Of a stretch of 64,000 nucleotides of DNA, positions 52,111 to 63,336 are shown piece by piece (position 1 is the stretch's first letter; each line of letters opens with the position of its first letter). This DNA is from Sphaerulina vaccinii (lineage: Eukaryota > Ascomycota > Dothideomycetes > Mycosphaerellales > Mycosphaerellaceae). The notes below the pieces were generated by a model. That model did not search any database, was not told where the DNA came from, and saw only the letters and a list, made by a program, of their open reading frames with translations. The DNA lies in NCBI GenBank assembly GCA_022570795.1, contig JAKUDP010000013.1, positions 1,116,001 through 1,180,000 of the forward strand, read 5' to 3'. Made by a program: the position numbers and the translations under genes.

Positions 52111-54194
52111 ATGTCTGGAGTGCGGGAAGAGTATGGAAACCTCCCACTTGCTGAATCCCATACTGGACAGTCGGGAAAGATCAAGTCAAGACGAAGAGGA
52201 CGAGTCACCGGCGATCACACAGCGAAGAGATTATGCGAGCACGAGGAATTATGCTATATGTGCCAGAAGCTCAATTTCTGGCCCGAGTATGCAGGCCAAT
52301 GTGGGAAGACGAACAACGATGAGCAGCTGAAGGACGATGGGAACCTCGGTCCTCTCAGCCATATCTACGAATGCGCCAGTTGTGTTCTGTGCAGACATAC
52401 AAGAGACTTGGTAGAAGCGCAAGGTCTAAAAGAGACTTTGTCTGATGCGAACTGGAGAATCACGGCACTACCAAGCGACAGTTCTATGACAACCAGGCCC
52501 CCAGACGTCCAGGGATTCCATCGGGCCTACATAAAGGCTTGGCGAGGCAAGTCCTACACGAAGGTCACTGACATCGGTGAGGTCGACTTCTGCTCCGGAT
52601 ACCCGCTAACGAATCGGCACCCCCATCGGTTTCAGATGATTCGACGTCCAATACCAGAACAAGTTGATGTGAAGCTACTTTGCCAGTGGCTGGAATGTAG
52701 CCTCAAGCGAGTGGACAAGCAGGCGCGTAAACGTCAGGATGCATCGAGACCGGAACTGGAAGCTCTGATCGCAGAGCAGAAACTTCGGCTTATCGATGTC
52801 ATCACTGGAGAAGTGATCGAAGTCCAGGAGATCGTTCCGTATGCTGCCCTTTCGTATGTCTGGGGACAGGCAGCCACTCCAGCCACCAGTTTTGTCCGGA
52901 CTGATGCCGATGGCGGACGAACCGTATTGTTCCAGCAGGCTCCTGCTACAATTCGGGATTGCGCAAATCTTGTCGGTCAGCTCAACTTGCGATACCTTTG
53001 GATAGACCAGATCTGCGTACACCAGAATTCTTCAACAGACAAAGCTAGTATAGTCGCCCGAATGGGCGCCATCTACGGAATGGCAGTCCTCACAGTGATT
53101 GCTGCCAGCGGGGTCGATGCTAACGCCGGCCTCGCAGGCTTACATTTAGGCCAAAGATCAGGCGAAAGCGAGATGGTCTTTATGCACAGAGGAGTCCAGA
53201 TATCCTTTCTTCCTTCAATGGACCCCATCGATCATATGATCAGCCAGACTCCATGGGCCACTCGTGGGTGGACATATCAGGAGAGACTTCTTTCCTGCCG
53301 TTGTCTTATCTTCACCAACGACGAAGTGGTGTATCAAGATGGCCGCTATGATGAGCGCGAAGCCTATGGGCTTATCGAACTCCACACGGATCATCTGGCA
53401 AAGAAAAGCGCAACTGGAAAGAAGAAAACTACGCAGAGCATCATTTCCAGATTACAAGCTGGAGAGAAAGTGCCAACAAGTGCGATTCGGGAAGATTACA
53501 CACAAGCCGTCCTTGAGTACAGCGCATTGCATCTGACATATCCGGAAGACCGTCTGCCCGCATTCCTGGGTATTCTGATGTGCTTCAAACCCAGAGACAT
53601 CCTGTCACGAGCCATGCAACTACTATGTGGTCTGAATCCTTTGCCAGTCTGCTGTTCTCGACTGACAAATCAAACACTCGTATCATGACTTCTTCACCTG
53701 GGACGTGACCTCAGCCTAGCTGGAGCTGGACAGGCTGAAGTGGACAGGCCATGCTCCTCGCCTATGGGATGGTCGAGTATGGAAACTTCACGATCATCGA
53801 CGACAACAACATTCCTGTGGACGACGTTGACGGGATACCCTGGCCCCATGAGCCTACAGTCATCACGAGAACGCCCGCACAGAGTATTGTGTTACATGTC
53901 TGGGTGAGGTCGTTCTGTTCATGTCTACAAGAAACTTGCGAGCATGACTGCTGCCACAGAAAGGATGTTGTAGAACATCTGCTCAAGTCTAATCAATCTA
54001 GGGACTTATTGACAAAGCATGACACAAGCGTACCGTATCTATTCGTGTTCTTGGGCTGGGGATATGACGGGAGGGGCTTCATGCTCAAGGAGGTTGAGGG
54101 CAGTGGTCTTTACGAGAGAATCGATCCCGGACTCCTTTCGGTGTATCATACCCAGCTGCATTCACTTGACTACCAGCACGTCAAAGTAATCTGA
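52111..54194 (+). pseudogene. HET-domain (heterokaryon incompatibility) gene, apparently disabled
   Basis: The main frame starts at ATG 52111 (MSGVREEYGN) and runs to 53688. The first ~200 residues include a Cys-rich start (CEHEELCYMCQKLNFWP, ECASCVLC). The HET domain then follows with its three usual blocks: YAALSYVWG, LRYLWIDQICVHQNSSTDK with GAIYGMAVLTVIAASG, and WATRGWTYQERLLSCRCLIF. After DRLPAFLGI (53571) homology continues in another frame: DVLQTQRHPV, then ESFASLLFSTDKSN, then PSWSWTG. That frame has stops at 53706-53708 and 53736-53738. The second replaces the Trp expected in PSWSWTGW, after which SGQAMLLAYGMVEYGNFTI continues to 54194. HET proteins trigger cell death when unlike hyphae fuse. 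Here the core domain is intact but the C-terminal part appears broken; a truncated 525-residue product is possible. Confidence 0.7.
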
Positions 54195-54805
54195 GACATG
54201 CATATGATCCAGGCCATGGCGATACGAAGTAATGCGAGCACGATTTCCGGAGTCGGATATGCTCCAACTTGATACTGCAATTGACATACGATCATCATCG
54301 ACTCGCAATGCCCAGATAAGTCGTTATATCATATCAACTTATAGCTCTTCTCTATCTGTCCAAATGCTTAAGGCAAGTCTGAGGACGATGACATGGAGGG
54401 TATGGAGAACTGAACCAGGTATAAGCACTGCAAGGATAGTTAGATCCGCTTGTCTTGGCGGATAGAACTACCGGGACAAGTGAAGTGACACCTCATCACT
54501 TCGCTCGACATTCATCAACATTCATCAACATTCATATTTTGATATGCACAATGTCCATCTGCTCAACGACACAATCGAGTCTGATTACTCTGATGACTAT
54601 ACACATAAGCAAATTTCATCTTTCTTATCGCCTGTTCCCTGCATAAGATTTCCAGCCATCTAGAACACCCCGCTTTGCCCTACTCCACCTTCTTCACACA
54701 AGAGCACAGCAGTTCCCAAGCACTACTCTACTCTACTACTGTTGTGCTTCAATGCTGGTGCTGTTTATTCTCACGTAACCGATTCTAGGACTTCATCTTG
54801 TCAAG
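54195..54805. other. Intergenic region upstream of urease
   Basis: No gene is seen. A GACATTCATCAACATTCATCAACATTCAT short tandem repeat lies at about 54507-54536. The last ~150 bases, rich in CT tracts (CTACTCTACTCTACTACT), are probably the urease promoter and leader. Confidence 0.5.
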
Positions 54806-57487
54806 ATGCAGCTGGCGCCAAAGGAGGTACCATAACATCTCTTACAGCTCGTGAACTAAACTTGATAGCTACTCTTACATTGAGAGCTGCAGTGAACCTC
54901 ACACTAACCTCACCCTCCCTCACCAGATCGACAAACTCCTCATCTCCCAAACCGGCTTCCTCGCCCAACGACGACTCGCTCGTGGAGTACGACTAAACCA
55001 CACCGAAGCTCTCGCGCTCATCGCATCAGTCCTCCACGAACTAATCCGAGATGGCGAGCACACGGTCGCAGATCTCATGTCCTTGGGAACAACACTGCTC
55101 GGAAGACGCCACGTTCTACCGAGCGTGCCTCATACTTTGACAGAAATGATGGTAGAAGGAAACTTCAGAAATGGAACATATTTGGTCACGATCCATAATC
55201 CTGTCGCGACAGATGATGGGAACTTGGAGAGAGCTTTATACGGGTCCTTTTTACCGTCTCCAGCGTTGGAGAAGTTTCCGTGGCCGCCTGTGGAGGGTTT
55301 GGAGGCTTGGGAGCATGAGAAGATGCCTGGCGCGGTTGTGGCTGTAAAAGGAAATGCTGGCAAGATCGCGCTGAATGAGGGGAGACGAAGGATTAAGTTG
55401 AAAGTGACGAGTAAAGGTGACAGACCGATTCAGGTGGGGAGTCATTATCACTTTATCGAGACGAATCCGAAGTTGGAGTTTGATCGTCTGAAAGCTAGAG
55501 GCATGAGGTTGGATATTGCAGCTGGTACATCTGTCCGATTCGAGCCTGGAGAGAGTAGAACTGTTACGTTGGTGGAGATTGCTGGCAACAAGGTCATTCG
55601 TGGAGGCAATGATCTTGCTGCTGGTGGAATTCATGCTGTCAGTGAAGATGGCCTTATACAGAGATTGAGAGATGGCGGTTTCCTTCACGTAGAACAGCCT
55701 CGCGCGGATCGAGTCTTGGAAAGCTATACTATGGATCGCGAAAGCTATATTGCCATGTTCGGACCTACCACCGGAGACAGAGTCAGATTGGGACCTACAG
55801 ATCTTTGGATCCAGGTGGAGAGAGATCTGACTGTATATGGAGACGAGTGCTCGTTCGGTGGTGGCAAGACTATTCGTGATGGTATGGGCCAGGCTTCTGG
55901 GCGACCAGATAAGGACTGTCTGGACACTGTGGTTACCAATGCGCTGATTGTTGACTATACTGGAATCTACAAGGCTGATATCGGCATCAAGAACGGCATC
56001 ATTGTCGGCATTGGTAAAGCTGGTAATCCGGATGTGATGGCAGGCGTACACCCAGATCTTGTGATTGGTGGCGCAACAGATGTGATTGCAGGCGAGCATA
56101 AGATTGTCACATATGGAGGTTTCGACTCGCATATCCACTTCATCTGCCCACAGCAAGCCTACGAGGCAGTTGCGAGTGGTATCACGACCTTCCTGGGAGG
56201 TGGAACTGGACCCAGCACGAGTACATGCGCCACGACTTGTACACCAAGCACGAACATGATTGAGTGGATGTTGCAAGCATGCGATGGCTTGCCTATCAAC
56301 GTTGGTGTTACCGGCAAAGGCAACGATGCAGACCCTGTAGGACTTCGAGAACAAGCAGAAGCTGGCGTGTGCGGTCTCAAACTTCACGAGGATTGGGGTA
56401 CTACGCCAAAGACGATAGACAGCTGCTTGTCTGTGTGTGATGAGTACGACATCCAAACCCTGATCCACACTGATACGCTGAACGAGTCCGGCTTCGTCGA
56501 GACCACAGTCGCTGCCTTCAAGAATCGCACAATCCATACATACCATACCGAAGGAGCTGGAGGTGGTCACGCACCAGACATCATCAGTGTTGTAGAGCAT
56601 CCCAATGTGCTTCCATCCTCCACAAATCCTACACGACCATACACTGGTAACACTCTTGACGAACATTTAGACATGCTCATGGTCTGCCACCACTTATCAC
56701 GCAACATTCCCGAAGACGTCGCTTTCGCCGAATCACGTATCCGAGCCGAGACAATCGCAGCAGAAGATGTCCTTCACGACCTCGGAGCTATCAGCATGAT
56801 GTCTTCAGACTCACAAGCCATGGGTCGCTGCGGAGAAGTCATCCTCCGAACATGGAACACGGCGCATAAGAACAAGGTCCAGCGAGGTTTCCTACCTGAA
56901 GACGAAGGCACAGAAGTCGATAACTTCCGCGTGAAACGCTACATCTCGAAGTATACCATCAACCCTGCCGTAGCACAAGGCATGTCCCACCTCATCGGCT
57001 CCATCGAACCTGGCAAACTGGCCGATCTCGTCCTGTGGGATCCGGCGAACTTTGGTGCAAAGCCGAAGCAGGTCGTGAAAGGTGGTATGGTCGCTTGGTC
57101 TCAAATGGGTGATCCTAATGCCAGTATCCCTACCGTTGAGCCTGTGATCATGAGACCTATGTTTGGCGCTATGGTCCCCAGTACAGGTATCGCTTGGGTG
57201 AGTGATGCAAGTGTGAAGAATGGTAAAGTTGGAGGGTATGGCTTGAAGAAGCGTGTCGAAGCTGTGAAGAATTGCAGAACGATTGGAAAGAAGGATATGA
57301 AGTTCAACGGGGTGATGCCGAAGATGAAGGTTGATCCGGAGAGATATGTGAGTACCCAACTTCCGTGATCTGTGTGATAAGGAATATGCTAACTTCGTGC
57401 TATCAGATTGTCGAAGCTGATGGCGTGGAGATGAAGGCTGAGCCTGCTTTGACGCTGCCTTTGAGTCAGAGTTACTTTATTTACTGA
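54806..57487 (+). CDS. Urease (single-chain, nickel-dependent)
   Basis: Urease hydrolyses urea to ammonia and carbamate in the cytosol and needs two Ni ions inserted by accessory proteins not present here. The model has three exons: 54806-54826 (MQLAPKE), 54927-57347 and 57407-57487, with introns of 100 and 59 nt. The product is 840 residues, the usual size for fungal and plant fused ureases. In order it contains the gamma part (IDKLLISQTGFLAQRRLARG), the beta part (VGSHYHFIETNPKLEFDR) and the alpha catalytic part. Active-site features are visible: HIHFICPQQ (Ni-binding His pair), the carbamylated Lys in GLKLHEDWGTTP, HTDTLNESG, and MVCHHLS in the mobile flap. The C-terminus LTLPLSQSYFIY is typical. 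The very short first exon is easily missed by gene finders. Nothing suggests loss of function. Confidence 0.97.
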
Positions 57488-57737
57488 AATAAGTAACAAG
57501 ACATACCTTATACATCTCACATTCGCACAACAAGAACTCGTGATCAGGATCGAGTGATCAGGTAAGCTGCCACGGCCAAGTCGAACATAAGCTAGCGCGC
57601 CAGATAGTCGGAGCCAGTCCCGGTTTGCATGCCCAGTACCCATTTCTGCAAGGGCTAGGCCATTGGTTACGTGGTCCGGCCTTGGACCGCATCTCTCTGG
57701 ATGTGCAACGTTGCTCAAGGCATCCAACACGAGAACC

Positions 57738-59149
57738 ATGTCGTCCAGCAGCAGTATCACTCAACGTTACACATCTACTACTCAACGTTACACATCTACT
57801 ACATCTACTGCCAATGGCAACACTACGTCACCAATCCACACGTCCTCAGGTTCAGACAAGACCGCAAACTTAGAGCCGACCATCGTTCCGCAGAAAGAAT
57901 GGCTTTGGCAGAGATGTCAAGCCGCAATAGTCATTCTTTGCTTCCTGGCAAGTTGTATCTGGTATATCCAACATCCCTACCTCAAAAACCGCATCTCATA
58001 AGCTTACAACGTAACTCTCAGTCTTCATGCTCAACAATACGTCGGACTTCCTCTCTTCTGGATCAGCCAAAAGCTATACCGTTCTTGGCAAGCTATTGTC
58101 CTGGAGTCTGCAGCTCTCCTCCTCCTTGGCCTGAATCAATGGCGAACTCCCACAGAAGTTGAGATTAGCTGGGATGAAAGTGTCAAAGGACAGATCAAAA
58201 AGACCGCTACTGGAAAGATAGTGTTCGATGCTCCGAATCGTATGGTTCTGACTGCCAATCATCAGGTATGTACCACTCAGTCATATGTACGGCACGTAGT
58301 ATGCTTGCTCATAGAACTTGTAGATATACACCGACTGGATATACCTCTGGTGGTCAGCATACATTTCCGGCCATCACGGACATCTGATCATAATCCTCAA
58401 AGACGCTCTCAAGAAAATCCCCGTCATTGGATGGGGTATGACATTCTTCTCCTGGATCTTCCTGTCACGGAAATGGGAAACAGATCAATCAGAACTTAGC
58501 AAGAAATTAACCCGTCTCTCCGATAGAAACGTGCCTATGTGGCTTCTGATCTTTCCCGAGGGTACGAATCTGTCTAAGAGATCGAGAAAGTTGAGCCAGA
58601 AGTGGGCAGAGAAATCGGGCCAGAAGGACCTTGACCTTGCGTTAATACCGAGGACTCGAGGACTGCAGTTCTGTCTGAGTGAGTTGCAGAAGAGCGTGGA
58701 TTGGGTTTACGATTGCACGATTGCATATGATGATCTTCCGGATCCGTGAGTATCTTCTTTTGACAGACCATGCCGTGCTCAATACTGACAGTGACGACAG
58801 TGCAAAGCTGGACAGCCAAGATGTCTACAACTTGAAAACAATCTACGTTGAAGGTGTCAAGGTACCTTTAGCGCATATCCATTGGCGTAGGTTCGCTCTG
58901 TCGTCAATTCGCTTCCAGGACACGCAAGCTTTCGACCAGTGGCTGTACGATCGGTGGGCTGAGAAGGATCAGCTTCTCAAGCATCACCAAAAGCATGGAG
59001 GCTTCCCTTCTTTCGAGGCTCCGATCAGAACAGAAGTCGCGCTGTGGAATGTCCTGGAAGTCGTCCAGATCCTCGTCAGCGTGTTCGCCGTCGTTGCACT
59101 ATGGTTGAAATTCGGCTGGAAGCTCTTCTCAAGCTTACCCGGGCTGTAG
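57738..59149 (+). CDS. PlsC-family lysophospholipid acyltransferase (LCLAT1/CST26-like)
   Basis: A membrane acyltransferase that transfers acyl-CoA to lysophospholipids, probably in the ER. The model has four exons: 57738-57961, 58022-58265, 58324-58745 and 58801-59149, giving 412 residues. The N-terminus holds a perfect 21-bp tandem repeat (TQRYTST twice). TM1 is AAIVILCFLASCI, followed across intron 1 by LHAQQYVGLPLF. The catalytic NHx4D box is formed across intron 2 as NHQ-IYTDW. The FPEGT substrate-binding box is WLLIFPEGTNLS. KKIPVIGWGM, LIPRTRGLQFCL and HIHWRRFALSSI are conserved in this subfamily, and a C-terminal helix (VVQILVSVFAVVALWLKF) closes the protein. The subfamily includes yeast CST26/PSI1 and animal lysocardiolipin acyltransferase; the exact lipid cannot be stated. 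Confidence 0.92.
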
Positions 59150-59621
59150 GGCTCTATACTCCTGCATAAGCTTGTCAGGCACCCTGCTATAGGCATATGG
59201 GAATGTCACATTTGGAGTTTTCCGTCTATCTGTATCTTCAGTGGTATACACAAAGGATAGCGTCATATTATACCAATTGATGCTTCCATATGCTACCTTC
59301 GTGATGGTAGCGGAGACGGTCAGGCCATGGCGGCAGATCCACACCAGAAGACGGCAAGCCACCTCTGCTGCTTGACGAGAACTACTCATCGAAGCTACCT
59401 GATGCAGTCGTGTCATAGATCATCAGTCCAACTAGTCAAATCCTGCATTGTCACTTTATCTAGATATCTCCTTGCCGAGAATCTTGGTGTGCGGCTCGCG
59501 GATTGAGTGTCAGCAACTCGGCTAACGCGGAAGGTTTCCTTGTGGCTACATTGGTATGCATCTTATACACTTACATGCTCGCCACATCACACCAGCCAGG
59601 AGTGAATCCATAGTCCTCCGC
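59150..59621. other. Intergenic region between convergent genes
   Basis: This gap holds the 3' ends of the acyltransferase (plus) and the F-box-like gene (minus). Nothing else is seen. Confidence 0.45.
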
Positions 59622-61046
59622 CTAAATCAACTCATCTGGAAAGTCTTCCGCGAAGGAACTTGGTGCCTTCCCATCGCGTGAGAAGTGAAGCGGCGGCCAG
59701 GTGTATTCGTCGACATGGGCATAATCGTCGACGACGGCAAACTTAGCCATTTCTTTCTCGTCCATATGTCGAAAGTACTCGTCATCGTCGTTTTCATCCA
59801 TCCAAGGACGCATGCTATCCATCTGTTTGACCTGAGCCCAAGTGTCAACGCAGCAGTCCCCGCGAATATCGCCACCAGATAAGTGTGACGTCGGACTGCT
59901 CTCAGCATAGTCCACGCCTGAGCCACGCTTGACGACCACGAGCAGCTCTTTGTCTCGTTCAGCAGGGCTGGTGAGTGTCTTGTCGACTTGTCTACTGTAT
60001 TCCACGAGGCTCTGCCCAGGTTCCATTTGCTGGGAAATGACCCGACGCTTGGTTGGTTGCCTAGAGGTAGTGTAAGCGGATGTCAAATGCCCCACGAATC
60101 TGTTTCTCCTGAGCATACCACCTTGAGGGCACCGCTGTTGCTACAAGAGCTCACACAGGCCTCAAGAAAAAGCAACGTGCTATGCTTACCATATTGAGCC
60201 TGAAATTGCGCTTGTAGCTTGATAGACAGTCACCGAAGGGTTCGTGCTCTGTCCATCTCGCTTGTCCATGATCTTTTGCCAGTTTTCAGGTTGAGGTTTC
60301 CGCATGTAGGCATTATCAAAGTAGGCATCTCCGAACATATCGGGTTGCTCACTATATCCTAGCATCAAGGAGTTGTGCGAGAGGTAGTGAAGCTCTTTCC
60401 ACCCATCGCTTGCCTCGATGAACATGGTGAGCGCCTGGTAGCTGACTTGTTCATCCCTGTTCGCGAGCACTGTGAGTCGGTCGAGATTTAGACCAGGGAC
60501 CAGTTTGAGAGCTTGGCTCGGCCGGTAGTAGACGTCGTCATCTGGGAAGGAGACCACGAGAGGATCCCCGGAGATGCGAAGATGTCGGATGTTGCCCAAG
60601 ACAGACATCTTGAGAGGTGTCAAGGTATTCAGTAATGCTTCTTGCGTTTCAAAGTGGAAGAGAGCTTGATTGAGCCAGGTAGAGCCTATCTCATCGTGTA
60701 TGCGGCGACATGTCCGCAAGAGGGCCAAGGATTTGCCGCGGTGTGCTGAGACAACTCGACGTCTGTCCATTCGAGCCATTGCCCTCTCACCCCAACAGAA
60801 CCGTGTACTGAAGAAGACATCGCTATAGATCTCGTCGCGTAGTTCTTGAGGCAGCTTCTGCAGCAGAAGTGATTCCGTTTGTGGATCAGCCGCTGGGTTC
60901 ACAGCAGTGGTGGCTGTTTCCCTGGGCGCAACGGCAGCATCGCTGGAAGCTTCGGCGTGCGATTCTGCATCAACAGTAGCACCAGAATCTTTCGCTGCTT
61001 TCTGCTTGGGTTTGCGAATTTTGTTCTTGTTCTTGTTGCGGGCCAT
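59622..61046 (-). CDS. F-box-like fungal protein (unknown function)
   Basis: A 447-residue protein from two exons, 60190-61046 and 59622-60108, joined across an 81-nt intron (GTAAGC...GCTCAG) to give SGSI-W-RNRFVGH. A Lys-rich start (MARNKNKNKIRKPKQK) suggests nuclear or nucleic-acid association. QKLPQELRDEIYSDVFF at about residues 63-79 is the LPxELRxxIY F-box-like motif. LALLRTCRRIHDEIGSTWLN and LFHFETQEALLNTL follow, as in the large fungal family of F-box-like or 2EXR proteins. Then come LGNIRHLRISGDP and a predicted alpha/beta region. The C-terminal exon is acidic (MDENDDDEYFRHMDEKEMAK). It is a different subfamily from the pair at 44.6-46.8 kb. The function is unknown. Confidence 0.75.
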
Positions 61047-61574
61047 TGAGTCTTGACGCGGAATCGCAGTGCAGATCTCTGCTAGGGCAACTGTTCTCTT
61101 CCGTGAACACTCTTTGGCTGCTCGTGCCGGTAAGGTCCAACGTTCAAGCTTGCATCCAGGAGCCTGTAGACTGACTTATCGTGGACGTTGTTGTCACGAT
61201 GGAAGAAGTGGTCGTTTTTTTCATGGACCAAGAAGGGAAGCGCAGCGGGCACTAGCGGCCGCTACTTTGACCAGGGGTGTTCTTGGCTATGAATTACCTG
61301 AGGCTGCAACATCCGAAAGGACTTCACCTGAGACGACACGAATTACTATTTAGAGAGATAAGTATGAACCAATCTCTGTGTATTGAGAGTAGTCTAAGCG
61401 AAGAAAGGTATCTGGCCCTCAAGACAAACCAGCAAGACTACCAGGAGTGATGTCCACAGGCCAGATCACAGTCGTGTTCTCTATCACAGCAGTCCCATCA
61501 ACGAGCGCGTCATATTGCTCCTGCGTACAGGTGGTAGCAACAGCGTATATATCGCATACGAAAGCAGGTACTGG
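61047..61574. other. Intergenic region
   Basis: Promoter side of the F-box-like gene and 3' side of the carboxypeptidase. No gene is supported. Confidence 0.4.
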
Positions 61575-63336
61575 TTATGGCAACACATTCCTCAAATGAA
61601 AAGTACTGCTTGGCCCTTTCGTAGCATAGCCGTCATCCACAACCTGCTTCCCAGAAGCGATATCATAGCCCAGCATGCTTCTCGCAAAGATCTCGAAGGC
61701 CGTGCGCGGTTGCGCGAAAGCCACATCATGTCCAGCCTGGAAGACTCTGCTGAAAGAGAAATTGCCGCGTTGTCTTACAGCTCCGCCATTGCCGCCACAA
61801 TCTCCAATCTTGATGTCTGCGTAGCCTGCTGAGCGGAACGCATCGCTGGCTGTCCAGTTCACTGCGAGTGAAAGTTTCTCTGCGCCGATCCAGGGGCAGC
61901 GATAGTCTCTGTCGCCGTAGATCATGTTGACTTTGATGCCGTGGTCGAGAAGGTATTCAAGCTTCTTCAGACCTGCTGCGCGGAATGGATCCGCGGTCCG
62001 ATATACCATGTTGTAGTTCACCGAGTAAGAAACGCTGCTGAAGTTCAGCGGAACTCCAAGTTCTTTCTGCACCCAAGGTTGATTGAAGTAGCCCAGAAGG
62101 TAGGATGGTGGTGATGGGTCAGGACTGAGGTGCGCAAAGTCCAAAGCTGACCGGTTCGTGGAGGCAGACCAAGGAAGAAGGACGAGGTTCTGAGCACAAT
62201 GAATCTCGGCGGCCAGACACAGCTTATTGACATCAGCATCATTGCCATAGCCATCTGGGTCGTAGACGTCTCCGGCTTCCCGGCACCTCAAGATCTGATC
62301 GCGGCAGCCGTTCTCGGCGCTCCAAGCTCGCTTCGTTGCTGCATATACATCCTCGGGCCAAAATTTCACATCATATGTATTGTTGTTCGCCATGTCCGGA
62401 TACCATTCAGCTTGGTATAGCATATCCACGCATCCATTTGTCCAGCCCACACTACTGACAGGCAGTATGTTAGCCGCCAGAGCACCTGACCCTATCTTCA
62501 TATTTTGCCCCTGGAAGTATGCCGCGCTGGCGGGAACAAAGTAGCCTGCATAAGAGTTGCCCCAGACAGAGACCCTCTTGGCGGATGTCTGATATCCAGG
62601 AAAGTCGCCAAAGAATATCTGAGCAAAGTGCCAGAGAGTGCGAGCTGCATTCGCTGAAGTGTTTGCGGTGTGCGTCAGATCCATACTGGAATAAGTACCA
62701 TAGCGTGTTGTCAAGCTCTCGGCAGGGGCCATTTCACCCATTTCATTGCTCGCATCCAGCGGTGTAATATCAACAGGCGTCGTGGCTCCGGTGAACAATA
62801 AATCTTTCGTACCATTGATCAATGCATCGTATGAAAAGCCAGTCCCTACCGGCTGATCCACATACAGCATATTGACATGCTCATTCCATGACCAGGGATT
62901 GCTTTCGGTGCTGTTTGCGTCCGGCAGTACAGTGCATGGCCCTCCGGATAAGGTCACACCAAACATTGACGATATGCCCGGGCCTCCAGCCAGATATATC
63001 GCGGTCTGAGCTGTGCGAGGGCTGTTTCTGGCTTCGAAGTACCAGAAGAACATCGAGATGTTGTAAGGATCGCCATATCCAGTGTTGTCCAGGTATGTAC
63101 TTGGGATGTGTACGTAACCCGCATAGCCCGCGGCTTTCGTCTCGCATATGGTGGTCTGGCACAGTCAGTACATGCCAGAAGTATGCGAATGAGACAGGTA
63201 CCTTTTTGTATGAAATCGAGGCCCCAGGTTTACTCGTGATCTGCTTGGTAGTAAGTCCTTCAGGTGCAGAAGGAAAGCCTGCTTGGGCAAGAATCGCCAG
63301 AAGAGTCCAAAACAAACACAAAGAAATGAAGCCCAT
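61575..63336 (-). CDS. Secreted serine carboxypeptidase (S10 family) with atypical active-site motifs
   Basis: S10 peptidases remove C-terminal residues from peptides at acid pH, in the vacuole or outside the cell. Exon 1 (63202-63336) encodes a signal peptide (MGFISLCLFWTLLAILAQAG). A 46-nt intron (63156-63201) leads to exon 2 (61575-63155), giving 571 residues. TTICETKAAGYAGYVHIP, MFFWYFEARNSP and MLYVDQPVGTGFSY are typical of the family. The catalytic Ser is in VWGNSYAGYFVP, the Asp in MIYGDRDYRCPW and the His in QAGHDVAFAQP. Many NxS/T glycosylation sites occur. Two motifs are unusual: AGGPGISS in place of NGGPGCSS, and GNSYAG in place of GESYAG. The Glu before the catalytic Ser normally tunes the acidic C-terminus recognition, so specificity may differ. 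All three catalytic residues appear present. Confidence 0.9.

Noticed and set aside
55251..56666. A 471-codon minus-strand ORF
   Set aside because: It is antisense to urease, whose reading frame matches the family throughout.
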